In this document: one piece after another, positions 16,502-25,497 of the stretch
Position numbering within the stretch: position 1 is the stretch's first letter
Layout: every line of letters starts with the position of its first letter
Origin: Blautia argi
Lineage (GTDB): Bacteria; Bacillota; Clostridia; Lachnospirales; Lachnospiraceae
Assembly (NCBI RefSeq): GCF_003287895.1
Contig: NZ_CP030280.1
Span: forward strand, 3,177,501 to 3,241,500
Length of the DNA: 64,000 nucleotides
Direction: 5' to 3'
The notes under the pieces: generated by a model
The model's database searches: none
What the model saw: only the letters and a program-made list of their open reading frames with translations
Told to the model about the DNA's origin: nothing
Translations under genes and position numbers: made by a program

Positions 16502-17448
16502 AGGGAGAAGGCAGCCTCCTTTGCATTCTTCATCAGTTTTTCCAAAACCTCATCTGAAAATCCATAATACCCTTGAATCATCTGAAGCTCTCTTGTCATA
16601 CTTGTATTGCTGACAGTCCGATTGTCTGTATTAATGGTAATTGGTATTCCTTTGTCCAAAAACAGCTCTAAAGGATATTCTTCCATACTTTTCACTGCTT
16701 TTGTCTGCAAATTACTGACCGGACACATCTCAAAGGGAATCTTATTTCTCGCACAGTAATCCATAAGCTTCGGATCCTTCCTGGCCGCAATTCCATGCCC
16801 AATCCTGGACGCCCCAAGTTCCAACGCATTCCATATACTCTCTACGCTTCCGCACTCTCCTGCATGAATAGTAAAGGGAATCCCCAACTTCTTTGCCATT
16901 TCAAACATTTCCGCCTGCTGCTGTACCGGATATGCAGCTTCATCACCTGCCAGATCTACTCCGCAGACACCATATCCATAATATTCCTTCGCTGTCTTTA
17001 CCAGCTCCGCATTTTTCTCCGATGGCATATGACGCATACCGCACAAAATCAGATTACCACGAACACCGTATTCTGCTGTTCCCTGCTTCAATCCTTCCAA
17101 AGCCGCCTCTATAATCCGCTCTGCGGACAGGTCTTCTCTCACAGAAAGCAACGGTGCGAAACGGATTTCCATATATACCACCCGTTCTTTTGACGCTGTT
17201 TTCATAACATCTTTCACTGCTGCTGTAAAATTCTCTTTGGTCACAAGACATTCCAGGGGTAAATCAAACTTTGTCAGGTATTCCGCCAGACTTTTACATT
17301 GGAAATCCGCAAAAAGTCGCTTCTCAAGATTGTCCCCGTCCAGCTTAATCCCCACCTGACCGGCCATACTGCGGATACACTCCACAGATAAAGAGCCATC
17401 TAAATGACAGTGCAAATCATATTTTTCTAAATTCTGCAAAAAGCTCAT
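16498..17448 (-). CDS. add: Adenosine deaminase
   Basis: A 316-residue amidohydrolase-fold enzyme converting adenosine to inosine for purine salvage. It carries metal-ligand HCHLDGSL (H13, H15), IPFTIHAGE with the zinc/catalytic His-Glu, SRIGHGI, and ITINTDNRTVS. I start it at the Met before SFLQNLEKYD because GAGGCGG is well spaced there; the frame is open for 24 more codons. Length is normal for the shorter bacterial form. It follows the DUF6171 gene by 79 bases and shares its stop region with the VWA gene. Confidence 0.92.
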   Translation of the reverse strand: MSFLQNLEKYDLHCHLDGSLSVECIRSMAGQVGIKLDGDNLEKRLFADFQCKSLAEYLTKFDLPLECLVTKENFTAAVKDVMKTASKERVVYMEIRFAPLLSVREDLSAERIIEAALEGLKQGTAEYGVRGNLILCGMRHMPSEKNAELVKTAKEYYGYGVCGVDLAGDEAAYPVQQQAEMFEMAKKLGIPFTIHAGECGSVESIWNALELGASRIGHGIAARKDPKLMDYCARNKIPFEMCPVSNLQTKAVKSMEEYPLELFLDKGIPITINTDNRTVSNTSMTRELQMIQGYYGFSDEVLEKLMKNAKEAAFSL

Positions 17449-17527
17449 AACCGCCTCTTCCTTTCTATGCCATACATGCTCTGTGAATTTTCTATATCTA
17501 TACTGTAACACGATTTGCACTGTTTGA

Positions 17528-17791
17528 CTACCACTGAGGCTTTATATCCGGACAATGGCGCACCTTCATGGCTGCCCGCATTTCCACATAACAGCCGCAT
17601 ATCCGACACATACCGAAAGCCAGATTTTCACATTTCTTACACCTGAAGAGCCTCTCCTGATACTCCTCTTTTGCCACCTTGTCCTCCTGAGGAAGATTTT
17701 CAATGTAAGAATACATATTTTCAAAATATTCCCTTTCTGACGTCTCCCTTAAAAGGCATTTTCTGCATATTCTCTGCGGATTCTCCGGCAT
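17528..17791 (-). CDS. DUF6171-like cysteine-rich small protein
   Basis: An 87-residue protein with eight cysteines: CRKC near the start (C9, C12), then CKKC, CRICGC and a final HCP (C51, C54, C62, C65, C67, C80). This suggests two zinc-binding knuckles around a helical middle. It matches the pattern I recall for DUF6171 proteins of Lachnospiraceae, whose function is unknown. It begins two bases after the GH51 stop, so it is probably translated from the same mRNA. Confidence 0.65.
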   Translation of the reverse strand: MPENPQRICRKCLLRETSEREYFENMYSYIENLPQEDKVAKEEYQERLFRCKKCENLAFGMCRICGCYVEMRAAMKVRHCPDIKPQW

Positions 17792-17792
17792 T

Positions 17793-19292
17793 TTATTTCA
17801 CCTCTAAATGAACAACACTGCATTTTGGAATTGTCAATTTCAAGCCACTGTCTGTAAGTTCTGCTTTATCAAAAACTTCTACTTTCACCTCTTCCGGTTC
17901 ATCAAAGGTATTCTTTGCATGCATTTCCCCTGTCACAATTTCGCCCTTCACTTTAGACACCTGGGCGCCAACCAGCACTGCATCAATCTCATAATCCTCT
18001 TCTACAGACAGATTAGTAAGGGTTATATGCAAAGCCCCATCCTCTGCCAGAGAAACAGATTCTGTCAGATTCGGTACTTTCCACTCGCCTTCTCCAATAG
18101 CCTTTGTTTCTATATAACTGTCCAGAAGCTCTGCCTCCTGATGATGTTTATACATATTAAATACATGGTAAGTAGGGGTTTTCACCATCTTTGCTCCTTC
18201 TGTAAGAAGAACAGACTGCAGAACATTTACCATCTGAGCCAGGTTTGCCATTTTAACTCTATCGCTGTGCTTGTTAAAGATATTCAGTGTGATTCCCGCC
18301 ACCAAAGCATCGCGCATAGTATTCTGCTGATAGAGAAAGCCGGGATTTGTACCAGGCTCACAGGTATACCAGGTTCCCCATTCATCTACAATCATACCAA
18401 TCTTTTTTTCCGGATCATAGGTATCCATAATCGCTCCATGGCGCTGAATCAACTCTTCCATATATAAGGCTTTTTTCAGAGTTTTATACCATACCTCTTC
18501 GTCAAAATCTGTAGCGCTTCCTTTTATCTCCCAGCCCTCTGGGTGTACATAATAGTGTAAGGACAATCCGTCCATAAATCCATGCTGTGATGGCTGTGCA
18601 TGGCGGAAAGCCGTTGCCAGAACCTCTTCTGTCCATTCATAATCATCTACATTTGCGCCACAACAAATCTTTTCAATATGTTCTCCTGCCTTGTAATCTC
18701 TTACATAAGTCTGGTATCTGCGATATTCATTTGCATAAAAATCCGGATTCATATTGCCCCCGCAGCCCCAGTTCTCATTTCCCACACCAAAGAAATCTAC
18801 CTTCCATGGTTTTTCATGTCCGTTCTTTGCCCGAAGCTCTGCCATTGGAGAAACCCCGTCAAAGGTCATATACTCCACCCATTCTGACATTTCCTGCACA
18901 GTGCCGCTTCCTAAATTTCCGTTAATATAAGCTTCACAGCCAAGCTGCTCACAAAGTTCAAAAAATTCATGCGTACCAAAGCTATTATCTTCTACCACAC
19001 CTCCCCAGTGGGTATTAATCATTTTCTTTCTTGTTTCCTTTGGACCGATTCCGTCCCTCCAGTGGTATTCGTCTGCAAAGCAACCTCCCGGCCAGCGCAG
19101 CACCGGCACTTTGATTTCCTTAAGTGCCTCAACCACATCGCATCTCATACCATTTACATTCTCAATAGGAGAATTTTCCCCCACATAAATCCCCTCATAT
19201 ATACATCTTCCTAAATGCTCAGAAAAATGTCCGTAAATCTCCTTATTGATTTTACTTACCTTTTTATTTGCATTAATTACAAGCTTTGCCAT
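17793..19292 (-). CDS. Alpha-L-arabinofuranosidase, GH51 (first copy)
   Basis: A 499-residue intracellular GH51 enzyme releasing L-arabinofuranose from arabinan or arabinoxylan oligosaccharides. Acid/base E173 lies in GVGNENWG and nucleophile E304 in [20 protein letters not shown] and [13 protein letters not shown] are family landmarks. The start is the ATG with AAAGGAGAATCAATT; the frame extends upstream into the regulator gene, 13 bases away. It is cotranscribed behind an ArsR-type regulator that probably controls it. It differs clearly from the second GH51 at 25.5 kb, so it is not a recent duplicate. Confidence 0.95.
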   Translation of the reverse strand: MAKLVINANKKVSKINKEIYGHFSEHLGRCIYEGIYVGENSPIENVNGMRCDVVEALKEIKVPVLRWPGGCFADEYHWRDGIGPKETRKKMINTHWGGVVEDNSFGTHEFFELCEQLGCEAYINGNLGSGTVQEMSEWVEYMTFDGVSPMAELRAKNGHEKPWKVDFFGVGNENWGCGGNMNPDFYANEYRRYQTYVRDYKAGEHIEKICCGANVDDYEWTEEVLATAFRHAQPSQHGFMDGLSLHYYVHPEGWEIKGSATDFDEEVWYKTLKKALYMEELIQRHGAIMDTYDPEKKIGMIVDEWGTWYTCEPGTNPGFLYQQNTMRDALVAGITLNIFNKHSDRVKMANLAQMVNVLQSVLLTEGAKMVKTPTYHVFNMYKHHQEAELLDSYIETKAIGEGEWKVPNLTESVSLAEDGALHITLTNLSVEEDYEIDAVLVGAQVSKVKGEIVTGEMHAKNTFDEPEEVKVEVFDKAELTDSGLKLTIPKCSVVHLEVK

Positions 19293-19305
19293 AATTGATT
19301 CTCCT

Positions 19306-20229
19306 TTATTCGATTTGACTGTATGCAATCCGTACCTTAATATCCTGATTATAGTTGCCGAAGCCTCTTCCGAAAATAGTAATACCACCTATATTCCTTG
19401 CCGACTCTTCTACTTGAAGCTTAAACCGAATGGAACTTTTATAGTCCAGATGAAACCGCTCTATATCCACATCGGATATCTTTAATCCATCCACAAACGT
19501 ACCTTCTCGGTTAATCACAAGCATTTTCAGAAGACCGTACTGATTCCAATTGGGAAGCCACCAGTCTGGCGTAAAAATCCCACGTACATCACCATAGTCC
19601 CCTGGACTTGTCCATGTACCGATTTTCTCATCGTTTAAATAAAAGGAAATATCGGAAGGCCAGTCATTATTTGTCCCCGGAGCTTCTGATCCAATTTCCA
19701 GCGAAAGGGCAATCTGTTCAATTTTTGTCGCACCTGGCAAAAGATTGGGAATCCTGTATTCCACATATCCTTTTGTAAACCAGAGAATCCTTGCTTTAAT
19801 TCTGTCTGGGTGGGCGAAATATCTCGGATCGTCAACCTCTCCCACTAAAGCTGTATCTGTTGCCAGACCGCAGGTTGGATATACTTCATAGTCAGAATAA
19901 TGTCCTACGTTTACCTCTGTATTATAAATATTCTTTCTGCCTTCTGTTTCTCTGCTCTCGATTTCCACCAAAATCTTATCCACATTCACTCTGCACAGCT
20001 TCTGATTCCCATGTCCTTCATGCTCTGTAAGCACCTTAACAATTCCGGTTTCCTCCAGCTTTTTCATATGGCTGGTCAATGCGCCATTGGTAATTCCCAG
20101 ACCGGATGCCAGCTCATTCATATTCATTTCACGGTTTTCCAACAGAAGTTTAAGAATCTGAATTCTGATTTCTGAACCAAGAGCCTTAAAAACCTCAAGG
20201 CCTTCATCTAAATTTTTGATATGCAGCAT
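19306..20229 (-). CDS. ArsR-type winged-helix regulator with ~200-residue C-terminal domain
   Basis: A 307-residue protein. Residues ~5-80 form an ArsR-like winged helix ([41 protein letters not shown]). The rest is a beta-rich domain ([51 protein letters not shown]) that looks like a carbohydrate-binding or jelly-roll sensor, which is unusual for ArsR proteins of ~100 residues. Placed before GH51 and beside GH43, it likely senses an arabinose-containing ligand. A fitting inverted repeat lies at its own promoter. No metal-binding cysteine set is visible. Confidence 0.8.
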   Translation of the reverse strand: MLHIKNLDEGLEVFKALGSEIRIQILKLLLENREMNMNELASGLGITNGALTSHMKKLEETGIVKVLTEHEGHGNQKLCRVNVDKILVEIESRETEGRKNIYNTEVNVGHYSDYEVYPTCGLATDTALVGEVDDPRYFAHPDRIKARILWFTKGYVEYRIPNLLPGATKIEQIALSLEIGSEAPGTNNDWPSDISFYLNDEKIGTWTSPGDYGDVRGIFTPDWWLPNWNQYGLLKMLVINREGTFVDGLKISDVDIERFHLDYKSSIRFKLQVEESARNIGGITIFGRGFGNYNQDIKVRIAYSQIE

Positions 20230-20263
20230 TACTTCTTCCCACTTTCCAGATGTTCTTAATCAT

Positions 20264-20312
20264 TTTAGATTTATCTAAACAATACTATACAGGAATTTCA
20301 AATGTCCTGCAA
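20264..20312 (-). promoter_or_regulatory. Promoter and ArsR-type operator of the regulator-GH51 operon
   Basis: TTGCAG (20312-20307) and TATAGT (20289-20284) with a 17-base spacer. Four bases downstream is the inverted repeat TTTAGAT-2-ATCTAAA (20264-20279), covering the transcription start, a typical position for autorepression. Confidence 0.7.
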
Positions 20313-20414
20313 TACTGGATTTAGCAGCCTTATTCCTTGCATATCTTCTGAAAACGCTCCCTTTCTTAATCTCTGTACTTACATTTTAATGAACTTTCAA
20401 GTTGTTTTTCGCTT

Positions 20415-21407
20415 TTATAAAATACAGTCTGTTTTCGATGTATCACCATACTCAAAAACAGGAAATCCGTCTTCATTATATTGCACTTGCATAATCATAG
20501 CATGACGATTAGGGTCATACAGAGAATCCCCTTCTATTTCATCATACTGTCGCGCATGATAAACACACAGGTCTGTCATATCGTCTTCTGCCTTTACAAA
20601 AGAATTGTGTCCCGGACCATAAATACCCTTTTCCTCATCGGTTGCCAAAACAGGAACCTTAACCTTTGTCCACACATGGGGATCCAACAAATCTTCTTCT
20701 TCATCTGCATACAGCATTCCCATACAATAACAGCTTCCCGTTGCGCTGGCAGAAAAAGTCAGATAGATTCTGCCTTCATGCTTCAATATTGCCGGTCCTT
20801 CATTCACCCAAAAACCTTCCCGTTCCCACGCATAATCCGGTGTTGTCAGCAGTACCTGAACCGTTGCCAGCTTATTTGGGGCTTCTAATCTGGCAATATA
20901 CAGATTGGAAATCTGCTTTCCTACTCCTGTCTTCTCTGCCCATATCCAGTAATATTCACCTTTATTTTCAAACACTGTTGCGTCCAGAGAAAATGCATGA
21001 AAAGAAAACTCGTCATCATCTGCAGCCTGCATCATCCCCAGTTCTTCCCATTCATCTTCCAAAGGATTCTGTCCTTTGCAATGTAAAACATAAGGACGAA
21101 TTTTCCATATGTCCGCAGCGTCTCCGGCAGCATAATAGATATACCATTCCCCGTAAAGATAGTGAAGTTCCGGCGCCCAGATATGAATACTCTGCTCTCC
21201 TTCTTCATGCTTTCTCCAAAGAACATGCTCTTCTGCCTGCTTCAGACCTTTTATGGTCTTAGCACCCCGCAGAACAATCCGGTCATACTCTGGCACAGAT
21301 GCCGTAAAGTAATAGGTTCCGTCTGTGTGCTTATACATATACGGGTCTGCGCGCTGCAAAATAAACGGTTTGTTGTAGTCAGTGACTCGAAAATTGTGTT
21401 GATTCAT
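20415..21407 (-). CDS. Glycoside hydrolase family 43 (arabinofuranosidase/xylosidase-like)
   Basis: A 330-residue five-bladed beta-propeller enzyme without signal peptide, so intracellular. The catalytic triad is readable: base D21 in QRADPYM, pKa modulator D142 in FSLDATVF, acid E203 in WVNEGPAI. GH43 members remove arabinofuranosyl or xylosyl units; which one cannot be read from the sequence. GGAGGTCAGAGTT fixes the start. It lies just upstream of the ArsR/GH51 unit on the same strand with its own promoter, and probably works with that GH51. Confidence 0.9.
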   Translation of the reverse strand: MNQHNFRVTDYNKPFILQRADPYMYKHTDGTYYFTASVPEYDRIVLRGAKTIKGLKQAEEHVLWRKHEEGEQSIHIWAPELHYLYGEWYIYYAAGDAADIWKIRPYVLHCKGQNPLEDEWEELGMMQAADDDEFSFHAFSLDATVFENKGEYYWIWAEKTGVGKQISNLYIARLEAPNKLATVQVLLTTPDYAWEREGFWVNEGPAILKHEGRIYLTFSASATGSCYCMGMLYADEEEDLLDPHVWTKVKVPVLATDEEKGIYGPGHNSFVKAEDDMTDLCVYHARQYDEIEGDSLYDPNRHAMIMQVQYNEDGFPVFEYGDTSKTDCIL

Positions 21408-21447
21408 AACTCTGACCTCCTGCATCAGATTTCTTTTTTATAGTTTC

Positions 21448-21499
21448 AGTCTACAACAGATTGTTCTTTTTCGCAATATTTATTTTAGATTTTATTAAA
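21448..21499 (-). promoter_or_regulatory. Promoter of GH43 with a possible ArsR half-site
   Basis: TTGCGA (21476-21471) and TAGACT (21453-21448), 17-base spacer. Upstream at 21484-21499 the plus strand reads TTTAGAT followed by a degraded second arm. The half-site equals that of the operator at 20264, hinting at shared control. Confidence 0.45.
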
Positions 21500-21556
21500 A
21501 TATTATATATTTATTTGAAATCAAAAAAACAGCAAGACACCTGATTTCTCTATCTT

Positions 21557-22921
21557 TTACACGTTTTCCCTGCTAATCCTCTGAAAGAGTCGCTTTAACA
21601 CCAGCACTGCCGCTACGGCCAATACCACTTCTGCTGTAAGCTGTGCATAAGCAAGCCCGTAAAGCGGAAACAGGAAATTCAAAATATAAAGCGCCGGAAT
21701 CTCCAGCACAATTTTTCTCATAATCGCAAAAAGCAGAGCCTCTCTTCCCATTCCCACAGCCTGGAACACGCCGACTGCCAGAAAATCCATGCACAAAAAC
21801 GGCAATCCCAGACAGAATCCACGAAGGAATCTCGTTCCATATGCCACAATAGTTCCATTATCCATAAAAAGCTGTGTCAACTGCGCCGCTCCCACAAAAT
21901 ATCCTGCTGCTACGACTGTAATAAATCCCAAGCTGGCTTTTGCCGAAAATGTCAAAGCTCCTTTCATACGCTTGTGATTTCTACTGGAATAATTGTAACT
22001 GATAAGCGGCATAATGCCCTGGGAAAGTCCCATAGCAATATTCATAGGAACCATATTGATTTTCTGTGTAATTCCCATGGCTGCCACTGCATCTGCCCCA
22101 AAAGAAGAGGTAAAATTATTCAACAGCGTCATACCTGTAACATTTAAGAGATTCTGAATAGATGCCGGAACTCCTACACTGCAGATACCCCAGACAATCC
22201 GTTTCTCAAAAGTAAATTTCCGGGGATTCACACACACAAAGGTATTTCCTCTCTTTTTGAATAAAAGCAGAAAAAAATACAGGCAGGCAACACAGTTGGA
22301 TAAAAAGGTTGCAAACCCTGCGCCTTCTGCCCCCATATCAAGTCCCCAGGGCAAGATAAAGATGGGATCCAGCAAAATATTAAGAAAGCACCCACTCATA
22401 GTTCCCAGGCTGGCATGAAGCGCAGAGCCTTCAGCCCGCACCATGTACGCCAGAACCACATTCAGAATTGCCGGAACTGCCCCAAACACCACTGTCCATT
22501 TCATGTAGCCCACTGTAGCGCCCATGGTGTTTGCATCTGCACCCAAAAGCTTCAAAAGGGGATTCTGAAAAATCCCACACAGCAAAGCAAAAACCGCACC
22601 ACTCAAGAGTGCACAATAGAAACCAAAGGCAGAGCTCTTATATACTGTATCATAATCCTTTTTCCCCAGTGCACGGCTCATCATACTGGAACTTCCTACA
22701 CCGAAAAGATTGTTTACTGCATTAAATGCCAGCAGCACCGGCGCAGCTAAGGTTACTGCTGCATTTTCTATGGCATTATTACACATACCTACAAAATAAG
22801 TATCTGCCAGATTATAAATAACCATAACCAAAGAACTTAGAATTGTGGGAACTGCCAGCTTTGCAACTGCTCTTGGTATGGGCGTCTGTTCAAACAAATT
22901 TACTTTATCCTCGTTTTGCAT
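21557..22921 (-). CDS. MATE-family multidrug/cation exporter (first copy)
   Basis: A 454-residue, 12-helix MATE transporter with the usual internal duplication. PRAVAKLAVPTILSSLVMVIYNLADTYFVG opens the first half and VPASIQNLLNVTGMTLLNN the second. It exports organic cations or drugs with Na+ or H+ antiport. GAAGGAGGAAAAT precedes the start. It follows the sulfatase by 74 bases on the same strand, but nothing ties its substrate to the sugar genes. Confidence 0.93.
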   Translation of the reverse strand: MQNEDKVNLFEQTPIPRAVAKLAVPTILSSLVMVIYNLADTYFVGMCNNAIENAAVTLAAPVLLAFNAVNNLFGVGSSSMMSRALGKKDYDTVYKSSAFGFYCALLSGAVFALLCGIFQNPLLKLLGADANTMGATVGYMKWTVVFGAVPAILNVVLAYMVRAEGSALHASLGTMSGCFLNILLDPIFILPWGLDMGAEGAGFATFLSNCVACLYFFLLLFKKRGNTFVCVNPRKFTFEKRIVWGICSVGVPASIQNLLNVTGMTLLNNFTSSFGADAVAAMGITQKINMVPMNIAMGLSQGIMPLISYNYSSRNHKRMKGALTFSAKASLGFITVVAAGYFVGAAQLTQLFMDNGTIVAYGTRFLRGFCLGLPFLCMDFLAVGVFQAVGMGREALLFAIMRKIVLEIPALYILNFLFPLYGLAYAQLTAEVVLAVAAVLVLKRLFQRISRENV

Positions 22922-22995
22922 ATTTTCCTCCTTCTATATTAATATAATTTTATTGTAACATAGAAGGAGAAGAGTTGTCTGCTGAATTTTGTTTT

Positions 22996-24420
22996 CTACC
23001 TCTTTTCCATTTTTCCTCTCATTTTAGACAGAATCTCTTTATATATCTTTTCTTCTGCCAGATTCTGCATCTCATACGGATCTTCCTCTAAATCGTAAAG
23101 TTCCTCTACATCATCTTTATTCCACACATACTTATATTTACCGCTTCTGACAGCTTTTGCTTCCCAAGGCGCCAGATGTCCGAAAGTTTCCGATATAACA
23201 CTATCTCTCCATGGTATTTTTTGTCCATGATACAATTCTAAGATACTTCTTCCCTCTATCTGTTCCATTTTCCCATGTGCTATTGCCGCCAAAGTAGGTG
23301 CCAGATCCGCATTGCTTATCAATGCGCTGCTGACTTCACCCTTTGGCAAAACTCCTGGATAGGACATTACAAAAGGAATTCTCAGTACTTCTTCCGGCAT
23401 ATAAAAAGCCTTATCAAAATGTCCCCCATGACAGCCCAAAGCATCTCCGTGATCTGCCAACCATATAATCACTGTATTTTCATCTAAATGTAAGTCTTTC
23501 AGCTTTTCTATAATTCTTCCTGCCGCCTCATCTACCATAGTATTCTGTGCGTAACATCTCGAAAAAAGTAACCGCCACTTTTCTTCCGGCAAAGCATTTG
23601 GTATTTTCAATCTTTTATTCTCACTGGTATCTCTTCCTGTATCAAAAAAATAAGACTCCGGCTTTCCTTCTAGCGTGTCATGAAAGCTGGGATATTCTCC
23701 CATATTCTCCAACGGATACATCTCTGTATATTCCTTAGCCGGGTGATATGGCTGATGCGGTCCCCAGAAATCCACACGCATCATAAACGGCATATCTTCT
23801 TTATGCGTTTTCTGAATTTCTTCTAATTGCCTGCACGCCATCTCGGATACATAAAAAGCCTCGTGGGATTCTTTGGGTGCTTCTAACACTCCTGATAAAG
23901 CTTCATTTAAAAGAGGACGGGTGAAACGGTAAATATCCCCTTCCTCAACGTCATCAATCCAGCCCTTTTCACACATATTTACTTCCACTTTCATAGCTGC
24001 CGGCGGCAATTCTTTCTCCTTTATATAATCCTGATATTCCTTCTGGTGATACGGGTTTGAATAATCCGGATAGGATATCCCTTTACACCCCAAATCTGCC
24101 GGTGTACCCTTTCCCGCATGCCATTTTCCAAAATAATACGTTTCATATCCCTGCTCTTTTAAAATACCCAGATATGTTTCGGTCTGCTCATATCCTGTTT
24201 CAAAAGAATTATCCCTCTGTCCATGAGCATGGGGATAAAGCCCTGTCATCATTGTTTTTCTGGAAGGCATACATAAAGGTGTACTGCAATATGTATTCTC
24301 AAAAGACACTCCTTCCTGCTTTAATTGTTCTAAATACGGTCTTTTTATTTGCTTATGCCCGTAAAAAGCCACATGATCTTCTACAATCATAAGAATATTA
24401 GGTTTTAAATCTCTGTCCAT
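22996..24420 (-). CDS. Sulfatase (formylglycine type, Cys subtype)
   Basis: A 474-residue alkaline-phosphatase-superfamily sulfatase. The CxPxR core CMPSR (C50) is the site converted to formylglycine; anaerobes use an AdoMet-radical maturase, which is not encoded here. Metal and active-site motifs include PNILMIVEDHV, VIIWLADHGDALGCHGGHFDKAF and EEVLRIPFVMSYPG. It has no signal peptide, so it acts on an imported sulfated compound. It is the last gene of the unit with the ABC importer, GH51 and LacI regulator, suggesting a sulfated arabinose-containing glycan. It follows the LacI stop by 61 bases. Confidence 0.9.
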   Translation of the reverse strand: MDRDLKPNILMIVEDHVAFYGHKQIKRPYLEQLKQEGVSFENTYCSTPLCMPSRKTMMTGLYPHAHGQRDNSFETGYEQTETYLGILKEQGYETYYFGKWHAGKGTPADLGCKGISYPDYSNPYHQKEYQDYIKEKELPPAAMKVEVNMCEKGWIDDVEEGDIYRFTRPLLNEALSGVLEAPKESHEAFYVSEMACRQLEEIQKTHKEDMPFMMRVDFWGPHQPYHPAKEYTEMYPLENMGEYPSFHDTLEGKPESYFFDTGRDTSENKRLKIPNALPEEKWRLLFSRCYAQNTMVDEAAGRIIEKLKDLHLDENTVIIWLADHGDALGCHGGHFDKAFYMPEEVLRIPFVMSYPGVLPKGEVSSALISNADLAPTLAAIAHGKMEQIEGRSILELYHGQKIPWRDSVISETFGHLAPWEAKAVRSGKYKYVWNKDDVEELYDLEEDPYEMQNLAEEKIYKEILSKMRGKMEKR

Positions 24421-24481
24421 CTTCTATCCCTCATAGCATTTTCACATAAAAAACTCCTACCGGTCTTCAGATTCCATTGTT

Positions 24482-25468
24482 CTATAAGGTTTCTCCATCT
24501 ATAATGTGATAATTTTCAAAATAATTCATGGAAACAGACTCTCCCTGCATCTGTCGGATAAGAAGCTTCACTGCTGTTCTGGATACTTCTTCTACCGAAT
24601 TATAAATAGTAGATAAACGAGGAGTAATATAATTCAAAAACTCAATATCGTCAAATCCCATAATCCCGTAATCTCTTGGAGTTTTCATTCCTATTTTCTT
24701 TAACTCTTTCATAATTTCCAGTGCAAAAATATCCCCTGAACAGAAAAATGCTGTCTTCTTGCCACTGTCTTTCACTATTTTTTTTGCTTCTTCGATATAG
24801 TCATAATTTGACAAGATTTGACTGCTTATTTTTGTATTTGCTGCAATTACATCGCAAAAACCTGCAAGTCTTTCTCTATGGGTGAAAATATTTCCTTCGT
24901 CTATCCCCCCTAATGGAGGACACACAAAAATAACTTCCTCATATCCGGTTTTTATTATTTTTTCCACCGCTTCCTTTGCAGCTTCTTTTTCCTGAATACC
25001 AACAAAAGGCAGTGTATCCGAAACCTTATTCCCTATTATAACCAGAGGAATCCCCAAATTTTTCAGAAAATGAGCAAATTCTTCTCCTTCATTTACCGGA
25101 GATAAAATCAACCCGTCCATGTGATAATCTGCCAATTTTCTGATTAATTCTATTTCCTTTGTCTTATTTTTATCGTGCAATGTAATATTAACAGAATACC
25201 CCTGTTTCTGTGCTTCTGTTTCTATCGCACTGAGCATTTGGGCAAAATACTGATTCTTCACATCAAATACAACAACCCCAATATACATGGTTCTGCCTTT
25301 TACAAGTCCTCTTGCCAGCAAATCAGGTCTGTATCCAAGTTCTTTTGCTGTTTTTAAAATTCTTTCTTTTGTTTCTTCACTGATTCTTCCCTGATTATTT
25401 AAGGCCCTAAGCACAGTTGTTCTTGAAACCTGACAGATTTTTGCAATATCATTTGTTGTGATGCTCAT
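24482..25468 (-). CDS. LacI-family transcriptional regulator
   Basis: A 328-residue repressor with an N-terminal LacI helix-turn-helix (TTNDIAKICQVSRTTVLRALNNQGRISEETKERIL), hinge, and periplasmic-binding-protein-like sensor domain (GVVVFDVKNQYFAQML, GIMGFDDIEFLNYITPRLSTI). It is encoded inside the importer-GH51-sulfatase operon. The perfect palindrome GTACACGTGTAC just after the operon's -10 box is its likely operator, with release by an arabinose-type sugar. Confidence 0.94.
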   Translation of the reverse strand: MSITTNDIAKICQVSRTTVLRALNNQGRISEETKERILKTAKELGYRPDLLARGLVKGRTMYIGVVVFDVKNQYFAQMLSAIETEAQKQGYSVNITLHDKNKTKEIELIRKLADYHMDGLILSPVNEGEEFAHFLKNLGIPLVIIGNKVSDTLPFVGIQEKEAAKEAVEKIIKTGYEEVIFVCPPLGGIDEGNIFTHRERLAGFCDVIAANTKISSQILSNYDYIEEAKKIVKDSGKKTAFFCSGDIFALEIMKELKKIGMKTPRDYGIMGFDDIEFLNYITPRLSTIYNSVEEVSRTAVKLLIRQMQGESVSMNYFENYHIIDGETL

Positions 25469-25497
25469 TTTTTGCCTCCGCTTTTCTTTTTACAGAA

